Shown here one piece after another: positions 29,840 to 38,263 of a stretch of 41,454 nucleotides of DNA (positions are counted from its first letter, which is position 1; every line of letters begins with the position of its first letter). Made by a program: the position numbers and the translations under genes. The stretch comes from Nocardioides sp. ChNu-153 (GTDB lineage Bacteria; Actinomycetota; Actinomycetes; Propionibacteriales; Nocardioidaceae). Below the pieces are notes generated by a model that was given only the letters and a program-made list of their open reading frames with translations, had not been told where the DNA came from and searched no databases. The stretch lies in NCBI RefSeq assembly GCF_030466625.1, contig NZ_JADEVT010000015.1:1-41454 (forward strand), read 5' to 3'.

Positions 29840-31231
29840 TCAGCGCGAGGTGAAGGTGAACAGCTCGCCCGCGCCCACGACGTACCGCTTCGTCGTCGTG
29901 CCGACCTTGACCGCGACGACCTGCGAGGTGGTCGTGTGGTTGACGCCGACCACGCCGACGGTGCCGTCGGGGTTGCGGAAGCCGGCGACCGCCGTGCCCG
30001 CCACCGACGAGGAGACCGGCAGCACCCGGGCGCCGGGCTGGGCGGCGCGGGTGAGGTGGGCGAGCAGGTAGAACTCGGGCTGCATGCTGACGCTCGAGCC
30101 TTCGACCCGCAGGAGGCCGCGGCAGTCCTTGCAGCCCCAGCGCGAGCCGGCGTCGACCGGCCCGGAGGCGCCGTCGAGGGCGAGGTTCCACATCAGCAGG
30201 CCCGAGGAGCCGTTCGCCACGGGCGACGCGACGAGGTTCGCCATCTGCCAGGCGAACGAGCTCGCCCACCCGTCGGTCGTGCCGGTGCACTCGGAGATGA
30301 TCCGGAACGGCGTGGGGCCGTTCATCTGGCCGGGCTGCCCGCCGTAGCAGTGGTACGCCGACCCGTCGAACGCGCCGGGCGCCCCGGCGACGACCTGGTC
30401 GTAGGCCCAGCGGTGCTCCCAGTTGTGGTCGCCGGCCCACAGCGCGACGTCGGCCGGCAGCGCCGGGCCCACCTGACGACCGAGCGCGGCCATCTGCGCC
30501 ACCGACATGGTCATGGAGGCGTAGTCGGAGGAGTGCGCCGGCTCGTTGCCGAGCGTCAGCGCCCGCACGGGCACGCCGCGGGCGGCCAGCTCGCGGGTCT
30601 GCGCGAGGAGCAGGTTCCCGTACGACGGGACCGCCGCGTCCGCGAGCCCGCCCCCGCGCAGGGTGCCGCTGGTCTTCATCGCCGCGGGGGCGCTCCACGG
30701 CGTCGCGACGACCTTGAGGTCGGGGCGCAGCGGCAGCACGGAGGAGGTGACGGTGTCGATGGCGGCGAGGGCCTGCGCGGGCGGCGTGGCCCGCGTGCCG
30801 TCCCAGCCCCACGCCCACTGCGTCGGGGAGAAGTCGGTCGCGCTCAGCGGCAGCCGGAGCGTGTCGAGGCGGGCGCCGTCGGCGCGGGTGGGGTCGAAGA
30901 GCAGGCCGGCGGCCGCGGGGGCCGAGGCGAGCAGCTGCACGGAGGCGTCCGTCAGCGCCGCGCCGGTGCCCCACCACGTCTGCTGCGGGCGGGTCGTCTC
31001 GACCGTGAACGTGACGGTCGGCGTGCGGGTGGTGGTGGCCGCCACCGGCAGGAGTCGGCGGCTCGCCGCGGTCGGCGAGGTGACGACGAACGAGGTCGTC
31101 GGGGTGGTCACCGCGGCCGCCCGGGGCGTCGCGAGCGCGACCGCGTCCGACGGACCGGTCGCGGCGACGACGGAGGCGGACAGGAGCGACGAGAGGAGGG
31201 CGACGCCCAGGGGCGTGGAACGCAGACGCAC
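29840..31231 (-). CDS. Secreted glycoside hydrolase, GH30-like
   Basis: 463 residues from GTG 31231. A signal peptide covers about residues 1-25, followed by a Thr/Ala/Pro-rich stretch. The clan A barrel shows W-W-G-T-G-A-A-L-T-D-A-S (86-97), the pattern at the start of GH30 enzymes, then W-S-A-P-A-A-M-K (179-186), the acid/base E230 in L-T-L-G-N-E-P, and the nucleophile E314 in I-I-S-E-C-T-G. The C-terminal 100 residues form the side beta-domain (V-A-G-F-R-N-P-D-G-T-V-G-V-V-G-V-N-H). GH30 members cut beta-1,6-glucan, glucosylceramide or xylan; specificity cannot be read here. The protein is exported and probably acts on fungal or plant polymer. Confidence 0.88.
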   Translation of the reverse strand: MRLRSTPLGVALLSSLLSASVVAATGPSDAVALATPRAAAVTTPTTSFVVTSPTAASRRLLPVAATTTRTPTVTFTVETTRPQQTWWGTGAALTDASVQLLASAPAAAGLLFDPTRADGARLDTLRLPLSATDFSPTQWAWGWDGTRATPPAQALAAIDTVTSSVLPLRPDLKVVATPWSAPAAMKTSGTLRGGGLADAAVPSYGNLLLAQTRELAARGVPVRALTLGNEPAHSSDYASMTMSVAQMAALGRQVGPALPADVALWAGDHNWEHRWAYDQVVAGAPGAFDGSAYHCYGGQPGQMNGPTPFRIISECTGTTDGWASSFAWQMANLVASPVANGSSGLLMWNLALDGASGPVDAGSRWGCKDCRGLLRVEGSSVSMQPEFYLLAHLTRAAQPGARVLPVSSSVAGTAVAGFRNPDGTVGVVGVNHTTTSQVVAVKVGTTTKRYVVGAGELFTFTSR

Positions 31232-31314
31232 GGGAGGAACCTCGGCTGGAGGGGGACGGGGCAGAACCTCCTATCGGCGCCGGGGGCCACGACCTGAGCG
31301 GTCTCGCTACCGGG

Positions 31315-31563
31315 TCAGGAACGCGCGTCGGCGTCGGCGCCGGCCGACTCCTCGACGTACGGGTGCGCGTCGACGAACTGGCGGGTCTCCGCGTACATCC
31401 GCTGGATGTAGGCCTCCAGCTGCTCGGACTCGACCCGCCACTGACCGCGGCCGCCGATCTTGATGGCCGGGAGGTCACCGCGGCGCACCAGCGCGTAGAC
31501 CTGGGCGCTCGAGGTGTTGAGCACCTCCGCCACGTCGGCCAGGGTGAGGAAGCGGGCGACCAT
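31315..31563 (-). CDS. Excisionase/BldC-type helix-turn-helix protein
   Basis: 82 residues from ATG 31563. A MerR-like winged helix covers 1-58: F-L-T-L-A-D-V-A-E-V-L-N-T-S-S-A-Q-V-Y-A, then R-R-G-D-L-P-A-I-K-I-G-G-R-G-Q-W-R-V. The tail is acidic. Such small DNA-binding proteins are chromosomally conserved in actinobacteria next to sigE/htrA-type blocks and are annotated as excisionase family although no phage is nearby. It regulates gene expression rather than recombination, by inference from context. Confidence 0.85.
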   Translation of the reverse strand: MVARFLTLADVAEVLNTSSAQVYALVRRGDLPAIKIGGRGQWRVESEQLEAYIQRMYAETRQFVDAHPYVEESAGADADARS

Positions 31564-31630
31564 GGTGCCTACTCTGCCACTACCGCCGCGGCCGGCAGGC
31601 GCGGCCCGCACCCCGGCTGTGGAGAACCGC

Positions 31631-33115
31631 TCAGCCCGTCTGCCCGTCGAGCGTGACGTCGACCTCGCTGGAGGTCTCACCGCGGCGCACGGTCAGCGTG
31701 ATGGTCTCGCCGGGGGCGTAGCTGCGGATCGCCACGATGAGCTCGGCGCCGCCCGTCACCGGCTGACCGTCGACCGCGGTGACGACGTCACCCTCCTCGA
31801 GGCCGGCCTCCTGGGCCGGGCTGCCGTCGTTGATCTGGTCGACCACGGCGCCCTGCCCCGTGTCCTCGCCGCCCACCATCACCTGGGCGCCGATGACCGG
31901 GTAGCTGGCCTCGCCCTCCTGGATCAGCTGCTCGGCGGTGCGCAGCACCTGCTCGGACGGGATCGCGAAGCCGACGCCGATGCTGCCGCCGGAACCCGTC
32001 ATGCCGCCGGTGGTGGCGATGGCCGAGTTGACCCCGACGACCCGACCCTCGAGGTCGACGAGCGGGCCGCCCGAGTTGCCCGGGTTGATCGCCGCGTCGG
32101 TCTGGACCGCGTTGATGTAGGACTGGTCGTCGCTCGAGCCCGTCGTCACGGGCCGGTTCTTCGCGCTGACGATGCCGTGGGTGACCGTGGCCGAGAGACC
32201 GAGCGGCGATCCGATGGCGACGACGCCCTCGCCGACCACGAGGTCCTCGGCGGGGCCGAACGAGACGGCCTGCAGGTCCTGCGCCTCGTCGGCCTGCAGC
32301 ACGGCGATGTCGTAGACCGCGCTGCGGCCGACGACCTCGACCTCGAACCTCCGGCCCTCGTCGGTGAGCACCTCGACGGTGCCGCCCTCGGCGGCGTCGG
32401 CGACGACGTGGTTGTTGGTGATGATGTGGCCGGCGTCGTCGAACACGAAGCCCGATCCCGTCGCGTCCTCGCCCTCGGCGGACGAGAATATCTGCAGCGT
32501 GCTGGGCAGCAGCTCCGCCGCCACCGCCGCCACGGAGGTGTTGTCGGCCTCCAGCGGCGGGGCCGTCGACACACCCTCCCCCTCGACGTCCAGGCTCGAG
32601 GAGGCGGCGCGCGGGCCGTCGTCGTCCTGCCAGGCGTCGTACGCCGCCGCGCCGAGCGCTCCGCCGCCCGCGCCGACCACGAGGGCCAGTGCCGTCACAG
32701 CGGGCCACACCCAGCCGGGCACGCGCCCGCGCCCGGCACGCTCCGCCCGGCGGCGCTCGCGCTCGGCCCGCCGGCGCGACGCGCGGTCCTCACCGGGCGC
32801 GGCGAGCGGGGCGCCGAACGCGGCGTACCCGTCCTGGGTCCCTCCGTGGGCCCCGTCGTGGGTCCCGTCGTGCCGGCCGGGGCGCGCGGGGAGGGCCCCG
32901 GTCTGCTGCCCGGGGGCGGGGTACCCGGCGTGCGGGTCGTGCGGGTCGTACTGGTCGTGCTGGTGCGGCGGGGAGGCCCGGTGGGCGTCGCCCGTCCCGC
33001 CGTCCGTGACGTCGCCCCCGCCGTGGGCCAGGGGGCGGGTGTGCTCGACGTCGTCCGCGCCGTCCCGGGGATCGTCGCGGGGGTCGTCGCGGAAGGGGTC
33101 GCGGGAGTCGCTCAC
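31631..33115 (-). CDS. htrA: HtrA/DegP-like S1C serine protease with PDZ domain
   Basis: 494 residues from GTG 33115, overlapping the anti-sigma stop by GTGA. A disordered, His/Asp/Pro-rich cytoplasmic N-terminus (1-130) is followed by one membrane helix (about 134-158). The trypsin-like domain follows with H236 (T-N-N-H-V-V), D269 (Y-D-I-A-V-L) and S348 (P-G-N-S-G-G-P-L), then one PDZ domain (about 405-490; A-V-V-D-Q-I-N-D-G-S-P-A-Q-E-A-G-L). Matches the actinobacterial membrane-anchored HtrA that handles misfolded envelope proteins. The order sigE, anti-sigma, htrA is the conserved envelope-stress unit known from mycobacteria. Confidence 0.93.
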   Translation of the reverse strand: MSDSRDPFRDDPRDDPRDGADDVEHTRPLAHGGGDVTDGGTGDAHRASPPHQHDQYDPHDPHAGYPAPGQQTGALPARPGRHDGTHDGAHGGTQDGYAAFGAPLAAPGEDRASRRRAERERRRAERAGRGRVPGWVWPAVTALALVVGAGGGALGAAAYDAWQDDDGPRAASSSLDVEGEGVSTAPPLEADNTSVAAVAAELLPSTLQIFSSAEGEDATGSGFVFDDAGHIITNNHVVADAAEGGTVEVLTDEGRRFEVEVVGRSAVYDIAVLQADEAQDLQAVSFGPAEDLVVGEGVVAIGSPLGLSATVTHGIVSAKNRPVTTGSSDDQSYINAVQTDAAINPGNSGGPLVDLEGRVVGVNSAIATTGGMTGSGGSIGVGFAIPSEQVLRTAEQLIQEGEASYPVIGAQVMVGGEDTGQGAVVDQINDGSPAQEAGLEEGDVVTAVDGQPVTGGAELIVAIRSYAPGETITLTVRRGETSSEVDVTLDGQTG

Positions 33116-33645
33116 GGGGTGGCACCGTCCTCGTCGGGCTGGGGAGACGTCGTCACGTCCGCCACCGGGGTGCCGGTGCCCGTGACCGGCGCCGGTCCGG
33201 CGGTGCGGGCCCGCAGCGCGTCCGTCACCTGCAGCAGGTTCGCCGTCGGCGGGCGGCGCTCGGCGGCGGGCGGCTGCGGGGAGACCCCGAGGGCCACGAT
33301 CCCCAGCATCGCAGCGCCCACGGCGCCGCCGCCGATCGCGGCCACCGTCCACCGGTGGCGACGCTCGTCGTCGGCCGCGGGCGGGTTGGCCCACTCGGGC
33401 GCGGCGGCGTACGACGCCACGAGGCGGTCGGCGCTCAGGCGCCCCTTGAGGGAGTCGGAGACGCAGTCGGGGGCGGCCGTCGCCAGCGTCGAGAGGGTGC
33501 GCTTGACCCAGGCCTCCGTCTCGACCTGCTGCTGGCAGGAGGGGCAGTCGGCGACGTGCGCCCAGGCGCTCGCGCTGGCCCGCTCGTCGAGCCGCTCGTC
33601 GAGGAGGTCGCTGACCTTCGTCCCGAGGTGTCCGAGGAGGGTCAT
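33112..33645 (-). CDS. rseA: Zinc-associated anti-sigma factor of the SigE unit (RseA-like)
   Basis: 177 residues from ATG 33645, four bases after the sigE stop. Residues 26-40 hold the ZAS motif H30-x3-C34-x2-C37 (H-V-A-D-C-P-S-C). One membrane helix is predicted at about 99-121 (W-T-V-A-A-I-G-G-G-A-V-G), and the extracytoplasmic tail is Pro/Thr-rich. In Mycobacterium the equivalent RseA holds SigE inactive until stress. The membrane helix distinguishes this protein from soluble mycobacterial RseA and would let it sense the envelope directly. Confidence 0.88.
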   Translation of the reverse strand: MTLLGHLGTKVSDLLDERLDERASASAWAHVADCPSCQQQVETEAWVKRTLSTLATAAPDCVSDSLKGRLSADRLVASYAAAPEWANPPAADDERRHRWTVAAIGGGAVGAAMLGIVALGVSPQPPAAERRPPTANLLQVTDALRARTAGPAPVTGTGTPVADVTTSPQPDEDGATP

Positions 33646-33649
33646 GACC

Positions 33650-34342
33650 TCACCGCGGCCCGGCCGGGACGACACGGCGGGCGACCAGGCCCTCCGCAGC
33701 GGTGCCGGTGACGCGGCGCGCGGCCTCGGCGGCCCCACGGACCACGGGCAGCGGACCGGTGCCGGGGCCGGCGTACCGGGTGCGGCCCGCCGACGGCGCG
33801 CGGTGCGCCAGCGCCTGGCGCAGCTGGGCGCGGCCGCGGTGGATGCGGGAGCGCACCGTGCCGAGCTTGACGCCGAGGATGTCGGCGATCTCGTCGTACG
33901 ACATGCCCTCGATGTCGCACAGCACGACGGCGACACGGAAGTCGGGGGTGAGCTGGGCGAGCGCGTGCTCGACGTCGTCGTCGAAGGTGCGGTCGCCGAC
34001 GGAGGTGGCCGGGCCGGGGACGGCGGAGGCGAGGGACTCGGCGCGCTCGGAGGAGAGCTGGTCGAAGCGCAGGCGCTGGCGGCGCCGGGCCTGGTCGAGG
34101 AAGAGGTTGGTCGTGATGCGGTGCAGCCAGCCCTCGAACGAGCCGGGGCCGGACTCGGTGAACGAGTCGATGCTGCGGAACACGCGCACGAAGACCTCCT
34201 GCGTGAGGTCCTCCGCGTCGTGACGGTTGCCCGTCAGGCGGTAGGCCAGCCGGAACACGCGGTCGGAGTGCCGGTCGACGACCTCGTCCCACGTGGGCGC
34301 CCCACCGGGGCGACCGGGACCGTCGTGGTCCACCTCGTTCAC
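33650..34342 (-). CDS. sigE: ECF sigma factor, SigE type
   Basis: 230 residues from GTG 34342, fixed by AGGAGG five bases upstream; the longer frame to 34516 would cover the promoter. Sigma-2 spans about 20-90 (D-R-V-F-R-L-A-Y-R-L-T-G-N-R-H-D-A-E-D-L-T-Q-E-V-F, W-L-H-R-I-T-T-N-L), and sigma-4 about 125-178 (L-T-P-D-F-R-V-A-V-V-L-C-D-I-E-G-M-S-Y-D-E-I-A). A further 50 residues rich in Arg, Ala and Pro trail the sigma-4 helix. The gene heads the sigE / anti-sigma / htrA unit and is transcribed divergently from an O-methyltransferase, as in mycobacteria. A GGAAC/GTT element at 34417-34442 may allow autoregulation. Confidence 0.92.
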   Translation of the reverse strand: MNEVDHDGPGRPGGAPTWDEVVDRHSDRVFRLAYRLTGNRHDAEDLTQEVFVRVFRSIDSFTESGPGSFEGWLHRITTNLFLDQARRRQRLRFDQLSSERAESLASAVPGPATSVGDRTFDDDVEHALAQLTPDFRVAVVLCDIEGMSYDEIADILGVKLGTVRSRIHRGRAQLRQALAHRAPSAGRTRYAGPGTGPLPVVRGAAEAARRVTGTAAEGLVARRVVPAGPR

Positions 34343-34416
34343 GGCATCCTCCTGGTTGTCCGACCGTTCCGACCCCACCTGGCGACGGAAGACGAAAATA
34401 GGCGGTCGTACTGAGA

Positions 34417-34442
34417 GGAACCTGTGAGGGGTCCCCCCTGTT
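34417..34442. promoter_or_regulatory. Candidate two-way ECF (SigE) promoter between sigE and the O-methyltransferase
   Basis: GGAAC at 34417-34421 and GTT at 34440-34442 are 18 bases apart, which equals the GGAACY-N16-NGTT layout of SigE-type promoters. Because the ends are GGAAC and GTTCC, the minus strand reads GGAAC-N18-GTT as well. The minus-strand start would fall near 34407 (sigE leader of about 65 bases), the plus-strand start near 34450. A separate TATTTT hexamer on the minus strand (34395-34400) could be a housekeeping -10 box. Confidence 0.45.
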
Positions 34443-34536
34443 CCCGCCGCGGCGGGCGTGGGGCGGCCCCCTCCGGCTCCCGGCCCCCGGTACCCCGTTC
34501 CCGCCGGTCGGGGCACGCGGGTCGAGGCGGTCCCCC

Positions 34537-35253
34537 GTGCCCGGCACGGCGTGGGCCCCGCGGGGCCGCGCGCCCACTAGAGTTCGACGCGCCACACGCA
34601 CCCAGGAGGCCGTCATCACCACCCCGATCACCGCTGCGAGCTGGACCTACTCGGAGGAGTTCGTCGTCGAGGACGACGTGCTGGCCGCTGCGCGCGCCCG
34701 GGCCGAGGAGGTCGGCGTCGTGCCGGTGTCCCCCGGGGCCGGCGCCGCCCTGCGCTTCCTCGCGGCCGTGCTCGACGCCCGCGCGGTCGTCGAGATCGGC
34801 ACGGGCACCGGCGTCTCGGGCCTCTGGCTGCTGCGCGGCATGCGCGCCGACGGCGTGCTCACCAGCGTCGACGTCGAGGCCGAGCACCAGCGCCTGGCCC
34901 GCGAGACGTTTGCCGAGGCCGGCATCCCCAGCCAGCGGGTCCGCGCCATCCCCGGCGCCGCGCTCGACGTGCTCCCCCGCCTCACCGACGGTCACTACGA
35001 CCTCGTGCTCTGCGACGGCGACAAGCTGGAGTACTCGGCGTACCTCGTCGCCGCGCTCCGGCTGCTGCGTCCCGGCGGCGTGGTGGTCTTCGACAACGCG
35101 CTGTGGCACGACCGCGTCGCCGACCCGGCCAAGCGGGACGAGACGACCGTCGCCGTGCGCGAGCTCGGCCGGGAGGTCGCCGCGTCCGAGGAGCTCGTGC
35201 CCGTGCTCCTGCCCGTGGGCGACGGCCTGCTGGCCGCCAAGAAGGTCGGCTGA
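34537..35253 (+). CDS. Class I SAM-dependent O-methyltransferase, start uncertain
   Basis: Domain reads S-W-T-Y-S-E-E-F-V, A-L-R-F-L-A-A-V-L, V-E-I-G-T-G-T-G-V-S-G-L-W-L-L (SAM-binding motif I), D-L-V-L-C-D-G-D-K-L-E-Y, L-L-R-P-G-G-V-V-V-F-D-N-A-L-W (metal/SAM motifs), ending A-A-K-K-V-G. Matches the COMT/CCoAOMT-like family (Mycobacterium Rv1220c type), about 215 residues. The start given is the first canonical codon (GTG, 238 residues). However, a -10-like TAGAGT (34578-34583) and an AGGAGG (34604-34609) lie downstream of it, and five bases after that AGGAGG stands ATC (34615), not ATG. The real start may thus be ATC 34615 or GTC 34612, or one base is altered. Divergent partner of sigE. Confidence 0.85.
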   Translation: MPGTAWAPRGRAPTRVRRATRTQEAVITTPITAASWTYSEEFVVEDDVLAAARARAEEVGVVPVSPGAGAALRFLAAVLDARAVVEIGTGTGVSGLWLLRGMRADGVLTSVDVEAEHQRLARETFAEAGIPSQRVRAIPGAALDVLPRLTDGHYDLVLCDGDKLEYSAYLVAALRLLRPGGVVVFDNALWHDRVADPAKRDETTVAVRELGREVAASEELVPVLLPVGDGLLAAKKVG

Positions 35254-35333
35254 CCCCCGCCGTACGTCGCGGCGCACCGCCCTGCCCACAGCCCCGTCGA
35301 CGGCCCGTCCTCGGCCCCGCCGTCAGCGGGCCC

Positions 35334-37022
35334 TCAGCGGGGCAGCGCGGTCGGGTCGAGGCCGGCCAGCCAGTCGAGCAGCAGCCGGGCCCCGAAGCCG
35401 GTCGGGCCGGCCGTCCACTCGTGGGCGTCTCCCGCGGCGTCACCCACGGACGCGATGTCGAGGTGGGCCCACGGCCGGCCGCCCGTGAAGTGGCGCAGGA
35501 ACAGCGCGGCCGTGATGGCGCCGGGCCCGCCGGGGGCGTTGTCGGCGTCGGCGACGGTGGAGGCCAGCTTCTCCTCGTAGACGTCGGCGAGCGGCAGGCG
35601 CCACAGGGGCTCCCCCACCGCGCGTCCCGTGGCGAGCAGGCCCTCGGCGAGCGCGTCGGACGTGGCGAACAGCCCGCCCGTGCGCTGGCCGAGCGCGACC
35701 TTGCCGGCGCCGGTCAGGGTCGCGATGTCCACCAGGATCGCCGGGTCGAGCTCGTCGACCGCGTAGGCGAGGGCGTCGGCCAGCACGAGGCGGCCCTCGG
35801 CGTCGGTGTTGGTGACCTCGGTGGTGCGCCCGCCGTAGTGGCGCAGGACGTCGCCCGGGCGCAGGGCGTCGCCGCCGACCGCGTTCTCCGCCGCCGCCAC
35901 GAGACCGGTGACGCGCACGGGGCAGTCGACCGCGGCGAGGGCGGCCAGGGTGGCGATGACGACGCCACCGCCGGTCATGTCGCGCTTCATCGTGCGCATG
36001 CCCTCGGCCGGCTTGAGGGAGAGACCGCCGGAGTCGAACGTGATGCCCTTGCCCACGAGCACGACGCGGGGCAGGCGGCGGGCAGCGGCCCGCGACGTGC
36101 CGCGCGGCACGTAGTCGAGCCGCACCAGGCAGGGTGGCGTGGCCGAGGCGCGACCGACGGCGGCGATGCCACCGAACCCGCGGCGCTCCAGCTCGGGACC
36201 CTCGACGACCTCGACCTGCAGGCCCTGGGCCTCGGCGACGCCGCGGGCCTGCGCGGCCAGCCAGGCCGGGGACTTCACGTTCGAGGGCACCGTCGCGAGC
36301 AGCCGGGCCAGCCACGCGGCGCGGGCCACGGCCGCGGCCCGGTCGACGACGGGGACCAGCGGGTCGGGCAGCCCCGCCAGCACGACCGTGCCGACGGGGG
36401 TCGACGCGGGCGCGGAGGCGCCCCAGGTGAAGGAGAAGGAGCCGAGCGTCAGCCCGGCGACGTGCGCGGTGACGGCGGCGTCGTCGTCCGTCACGGCCGC
36501 GACGGTCGACACCACCCGGTCGCGCCCGCGGCAGGCGCGGCCGATCGCTGCGCCGGCCCGGCGCAGGTCCGCGGGCGAGCCCGCCCCGACGCCCGCCAGC
36601 AGCAGCAGGCGCGGCACGGCGTCCTCGTCGGCCGGGTCGAGCAGGGGCACCCGCGTGATCTCGCCGGCGGCACCGCTGGCGCCGTGCGCCTCGAGCAGGA
36701 CGAGCAGGTCCAGCGACCAGCGCTCCGCGACCTCGGGCCCGCCGGGGCCGACGACCGGGCCGGTGGGGTCGGTGTCGGCGTCGCTGTCGGCGGCGGCGTC
36801 GACGGGTGCGTCCGTCGTGCTCTCCCCCGGCTCGCCGCGCAGGACCGGCACGACGATCGTCGTGCCGGTCCGCGGGGCGTCGTGCTCGGCCGACCCGTCA
36901 ACGGGCGCGTCGTCCCAGACGTCGGCCAGCGCCGCCACCACGAGGACGGTGGGCGGCTCGGGCTGGGACGGCAGGCCGTCGAGCGGGAGTCCGGTCAGGG
37001 GGGAGGGCACGGCGGGAGGCAC
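35334..37022 (-). CDS. pepA: Leucyl aminopeptidase (M17)
   Basis: 562 residues from GTG 37022; a second GTG at 37010 is possible. C-terminal M17 catalytic domain: V-G-K-G-I-T-F-D-S-G-G (K325, D330), M-K-R-D-M-T-G-G (D348), and N-T-D-A-E-G-R-L (406-412; D407, E409, R411), which bind two metals and activate the water. The N-terminal macro-like domain (about 25-240) contains a 40-residue acidic insertion (E-S-T-T-D-A-P-V-D-A-A-A-D-S-D-A-D-T-D), which adds length over the usual 500. Releases N-terminal residues, mainly Leu, from peptides in the cytoplasm. Starts three bases after the DUF3117 stop, so likely co-transcribed. Convergent with the O-methyltransferase; 35254-35333 has no clear terminator. 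Confidence 0.93.
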   Translation of the reverse strand: MPPAVPSPLTGLPLDGLPSQPEPPTVLVVAALADVWDDAPVDGSAEHDAPRTGTTIVVPVLRGEPGESTTDAPVDAAADSDADTDPTGPVVGPGGPEVAERWSLDLLVLLEAHGASGAAGEITRVPLLDPADEDAVPRLLLLAGVGAGSPADLRRAGAAIGRACRGRDRVVSTVAAVTDDDAAVTAHVAGLTLGSFSFTWGASAPASTPVGTVVLAGLPDPLVPVVDRAAAVARAAWLARLLATVPSNVKSPAWLAAQARGVAEAQGLQVEVVEGPELERRGFGGIAAVGRASATPPCLVRLDYVPRGTSRAAARRLPRVVLVGKGITFDSGGLSLKPAEGMRTMKRDMTGGGVVIATLAALAAVDCPVRVTGLVAAAENAVGGDALRPGDVLRHYGGRTTEVTNTDAEGRLVLADALAYAVDELDPAILVDIATLTGAGKVALGQRTGGLFATSDALAEGLLATGRAVGEPLWRLPLADVYEEKLASTVADADNAPGGPGAITAALFLRHFTGGRPWAHLDIASVGDAAGDAHEWTAGPTGFGARLLLDWLAGLDPTALPR

Positions 37023-37025
37023 GTG

Positions 37026-37193
37026 TCAGGCGACGACGGCCTTGAGGGCGTCACCGAGCTCGCCCGCCTCGACGGCGTTGAGCTCGACGACGAGCCGGCC
37101 ACCGCCCTCGAGGGGCACGCGCATGACGATGCCGCGACCTTCCTTGGTGACCTCGAGCGGACCGTCACCGGTCCGCGGCTTCATCGCCGCCAT
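37026..37193 (-). CDS. DUF3117 small conserved protein
   Basis: 55 residues from ATG 37193 (M-A-A-M-K-P-R-T-G-D-G-P-L-E-V-T-K) and ending L-G-D-A-L-K-A-V-V-A. Matches DUF3117, a highly conserved actinobacterial family of about 55 residues whose hallmark is P-L-E-V-T-K-E-G-R-G-I-V-M-R-V-P. Function unknown. An AGAGG lies about seven bases upstream and a GATAAT box at 37271-37276 may be its promoter. Beginning of a two-gene unit with leucyl aminopeptidase. Confidence 0.93.
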   Translation of the reverse strand: MAAMKPRTGDGPLEVTKEGRGIVMRVPLEGGGRLVVELNAVEAGELGDALKAVVA

Positions 37194-37270
37194 CCGTGCA
37201 CCTCTTTCTCTTGGTGGATCGAACCGTCGGCGCGTCGGCGACGGAGCGGCCGGTGGGTGGGCCGCCGACC

Positions 37271-37276
37271 ATTATC
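37271..37276 (-). promoter_or_regulatory. Candidate -10 box for DUF3117-pepA
   Basis: GATAAT on the minus strand, the clearest -10-like hexamer in the 161-base spacer 37194-37354. The start point would be near 37264, giving a leader of about 70 bases. No matching -35 box. Confidence 0.4.
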
Positions 37277-37354
37277 CCCCATCCGCGCGCGAATCCCCGG
37301 AAGACCTCACAGGTCGTCCCGGGTTCGTGCGGCGCGCCGACCGGGGTGGGGCGC

Positions 37355-38173
37355 TCAGGCTGCGCCGGCGGAGCGCTGCAGCAGGGCCGCGATGCGGCGC
37401 GAGGCGTGGGTGCGCATGTAGGTCGCGTCGGGGTTCGTGCCGTACTCGACGGTGAGCGCGACGCCCGGGTAGTTGTTGTTGAACCAGCCCGTCATCGTGC
37501 CGTGGCAGACCCCGCCGCAGGTGAAGCGCTTGCCGGGCAGGTCGAGCGTCTCGGCGGTGGCGCGGGCGAAGCTGGGGAACTTGGTGTCGAGGTCCACGCC
37601 GTTCAGCGGCTGGTGGAAGCTGAGGATCACGTCCGGCTGGATGCGGCTCAGCAGCCGCACGGCACCGGCCGTCTCGGGCTCGGAGACGGGGCGCGGGCCC
37701 GAGTAGTAGTTGCCCGTCAGGCGACGCCAGTCGTTGTCGAAGTTGCGGTTGAGGTCGACCCCGCGGGCGTTCTGGCGGTCCCGGCGCAGCAGGCCGTCGG
37801 GGTTGTACGACGGGACCACCCACAGGTTGACCGCGCTGAAGCGACCCGCCGCGGCGAGGTCGCGCAGGCCCGGGTAGACGGGGCCGACACCGCGCTCGTT
37901 GCCGTGCATCCCGATGACCACCACGGCGGTGAACTCGGCGTCCCAGTTGCCCATGCGGTGGGCCACGAGCGGTCGCCCTTGGACGGAGGTCCCGTAGGTC
38001 CACGACGCGAACTGCTGCGCGGCCGCCGCCTGCGGGACGACGGCGGCGGGACCGGCCGTGGCGCGCGGCGCCGCCTGGGTGGCCGGCGTACCGGCGAGGA
38101 GGACCGCGCACAGCGCGGCCACGACCGCGGCCAGGAGGAACGGGGACCGTGTGCTGCGCGGCGACGACGTCAC
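37355..38173 (-). CDS. Secreted M14-family zinc carboxypeptidase
   Basis: 272 residues from ATG 38173. Signal peptide about 1-35 (F-L-L-A-A-V-V-A-A-L-C-A-V-L-L-A-G then A-Q-A-A). The M14 zinc site is H90 and E93 in G-M-H-G-N-E-R-G, with the third ligand H187 (L-S-F-H-Q-P-L) and catalytic E243 (T-V-E-Y-G-T-N-P). N-R-N-F (142-145) and S-E-P-E-T (164-168) bind the substrate C-terminus. Length (about 235 mature residues) and F-H-Q-P resemble the murein-peptide amidase (MpaA)-like branch rather than digestive carboxypeptidases, so a peptidoglycan-peptide substrate is plausible but not shown. Confidence 0.88.
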   Translation of the reverse strand: MTSSPRSTRSPFLLAAVVAALCAVLLAGTPATQAAPRATAGPAAVVPQAAAAQQFASWTYGTSVQGRPLVAHRMGNWDAEFTAVVVIGMHGNERGVGPVYPGLRDLAAAGRFSAVNLWVVPSYNPDGLLRRDRQNARGVDLNRNFDNDWRRLTGNYYSGPRPVSEPETAGAVRLLSRIQPDVILSFHQPLNGVDLDTKFPSFARATAETLDLPGKRFTCGGVCHGTMTGWFNNNYPGVALTVEYGTNPDATYMRTHASRRIAALLQRSAGAA

Positions 38174-38263
38174 CGGCGCATCGTGTCACAGGTCACCCGC
38201 CGCGGGGAGGGCCCGCGAGGGCCCGCGCCCGGCCCTCCGGCGTGCTGGTGCGCGGGGACGTGG

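Noticed and set aside
31315..31563. Phage excisionase marking an integrated element
   Set aside because: No integrase, attachment-site repeat or phage gene is nearby; BldC-like HTH proteins are ordinary chromosomal genes in actinobacteria.
33650..34516. Longer SigE starting at 34516
   Set aside because: The extension has no sigma-factor features, would cover the candidate promoter, and GTG 34342 has a strong AGGAGG.
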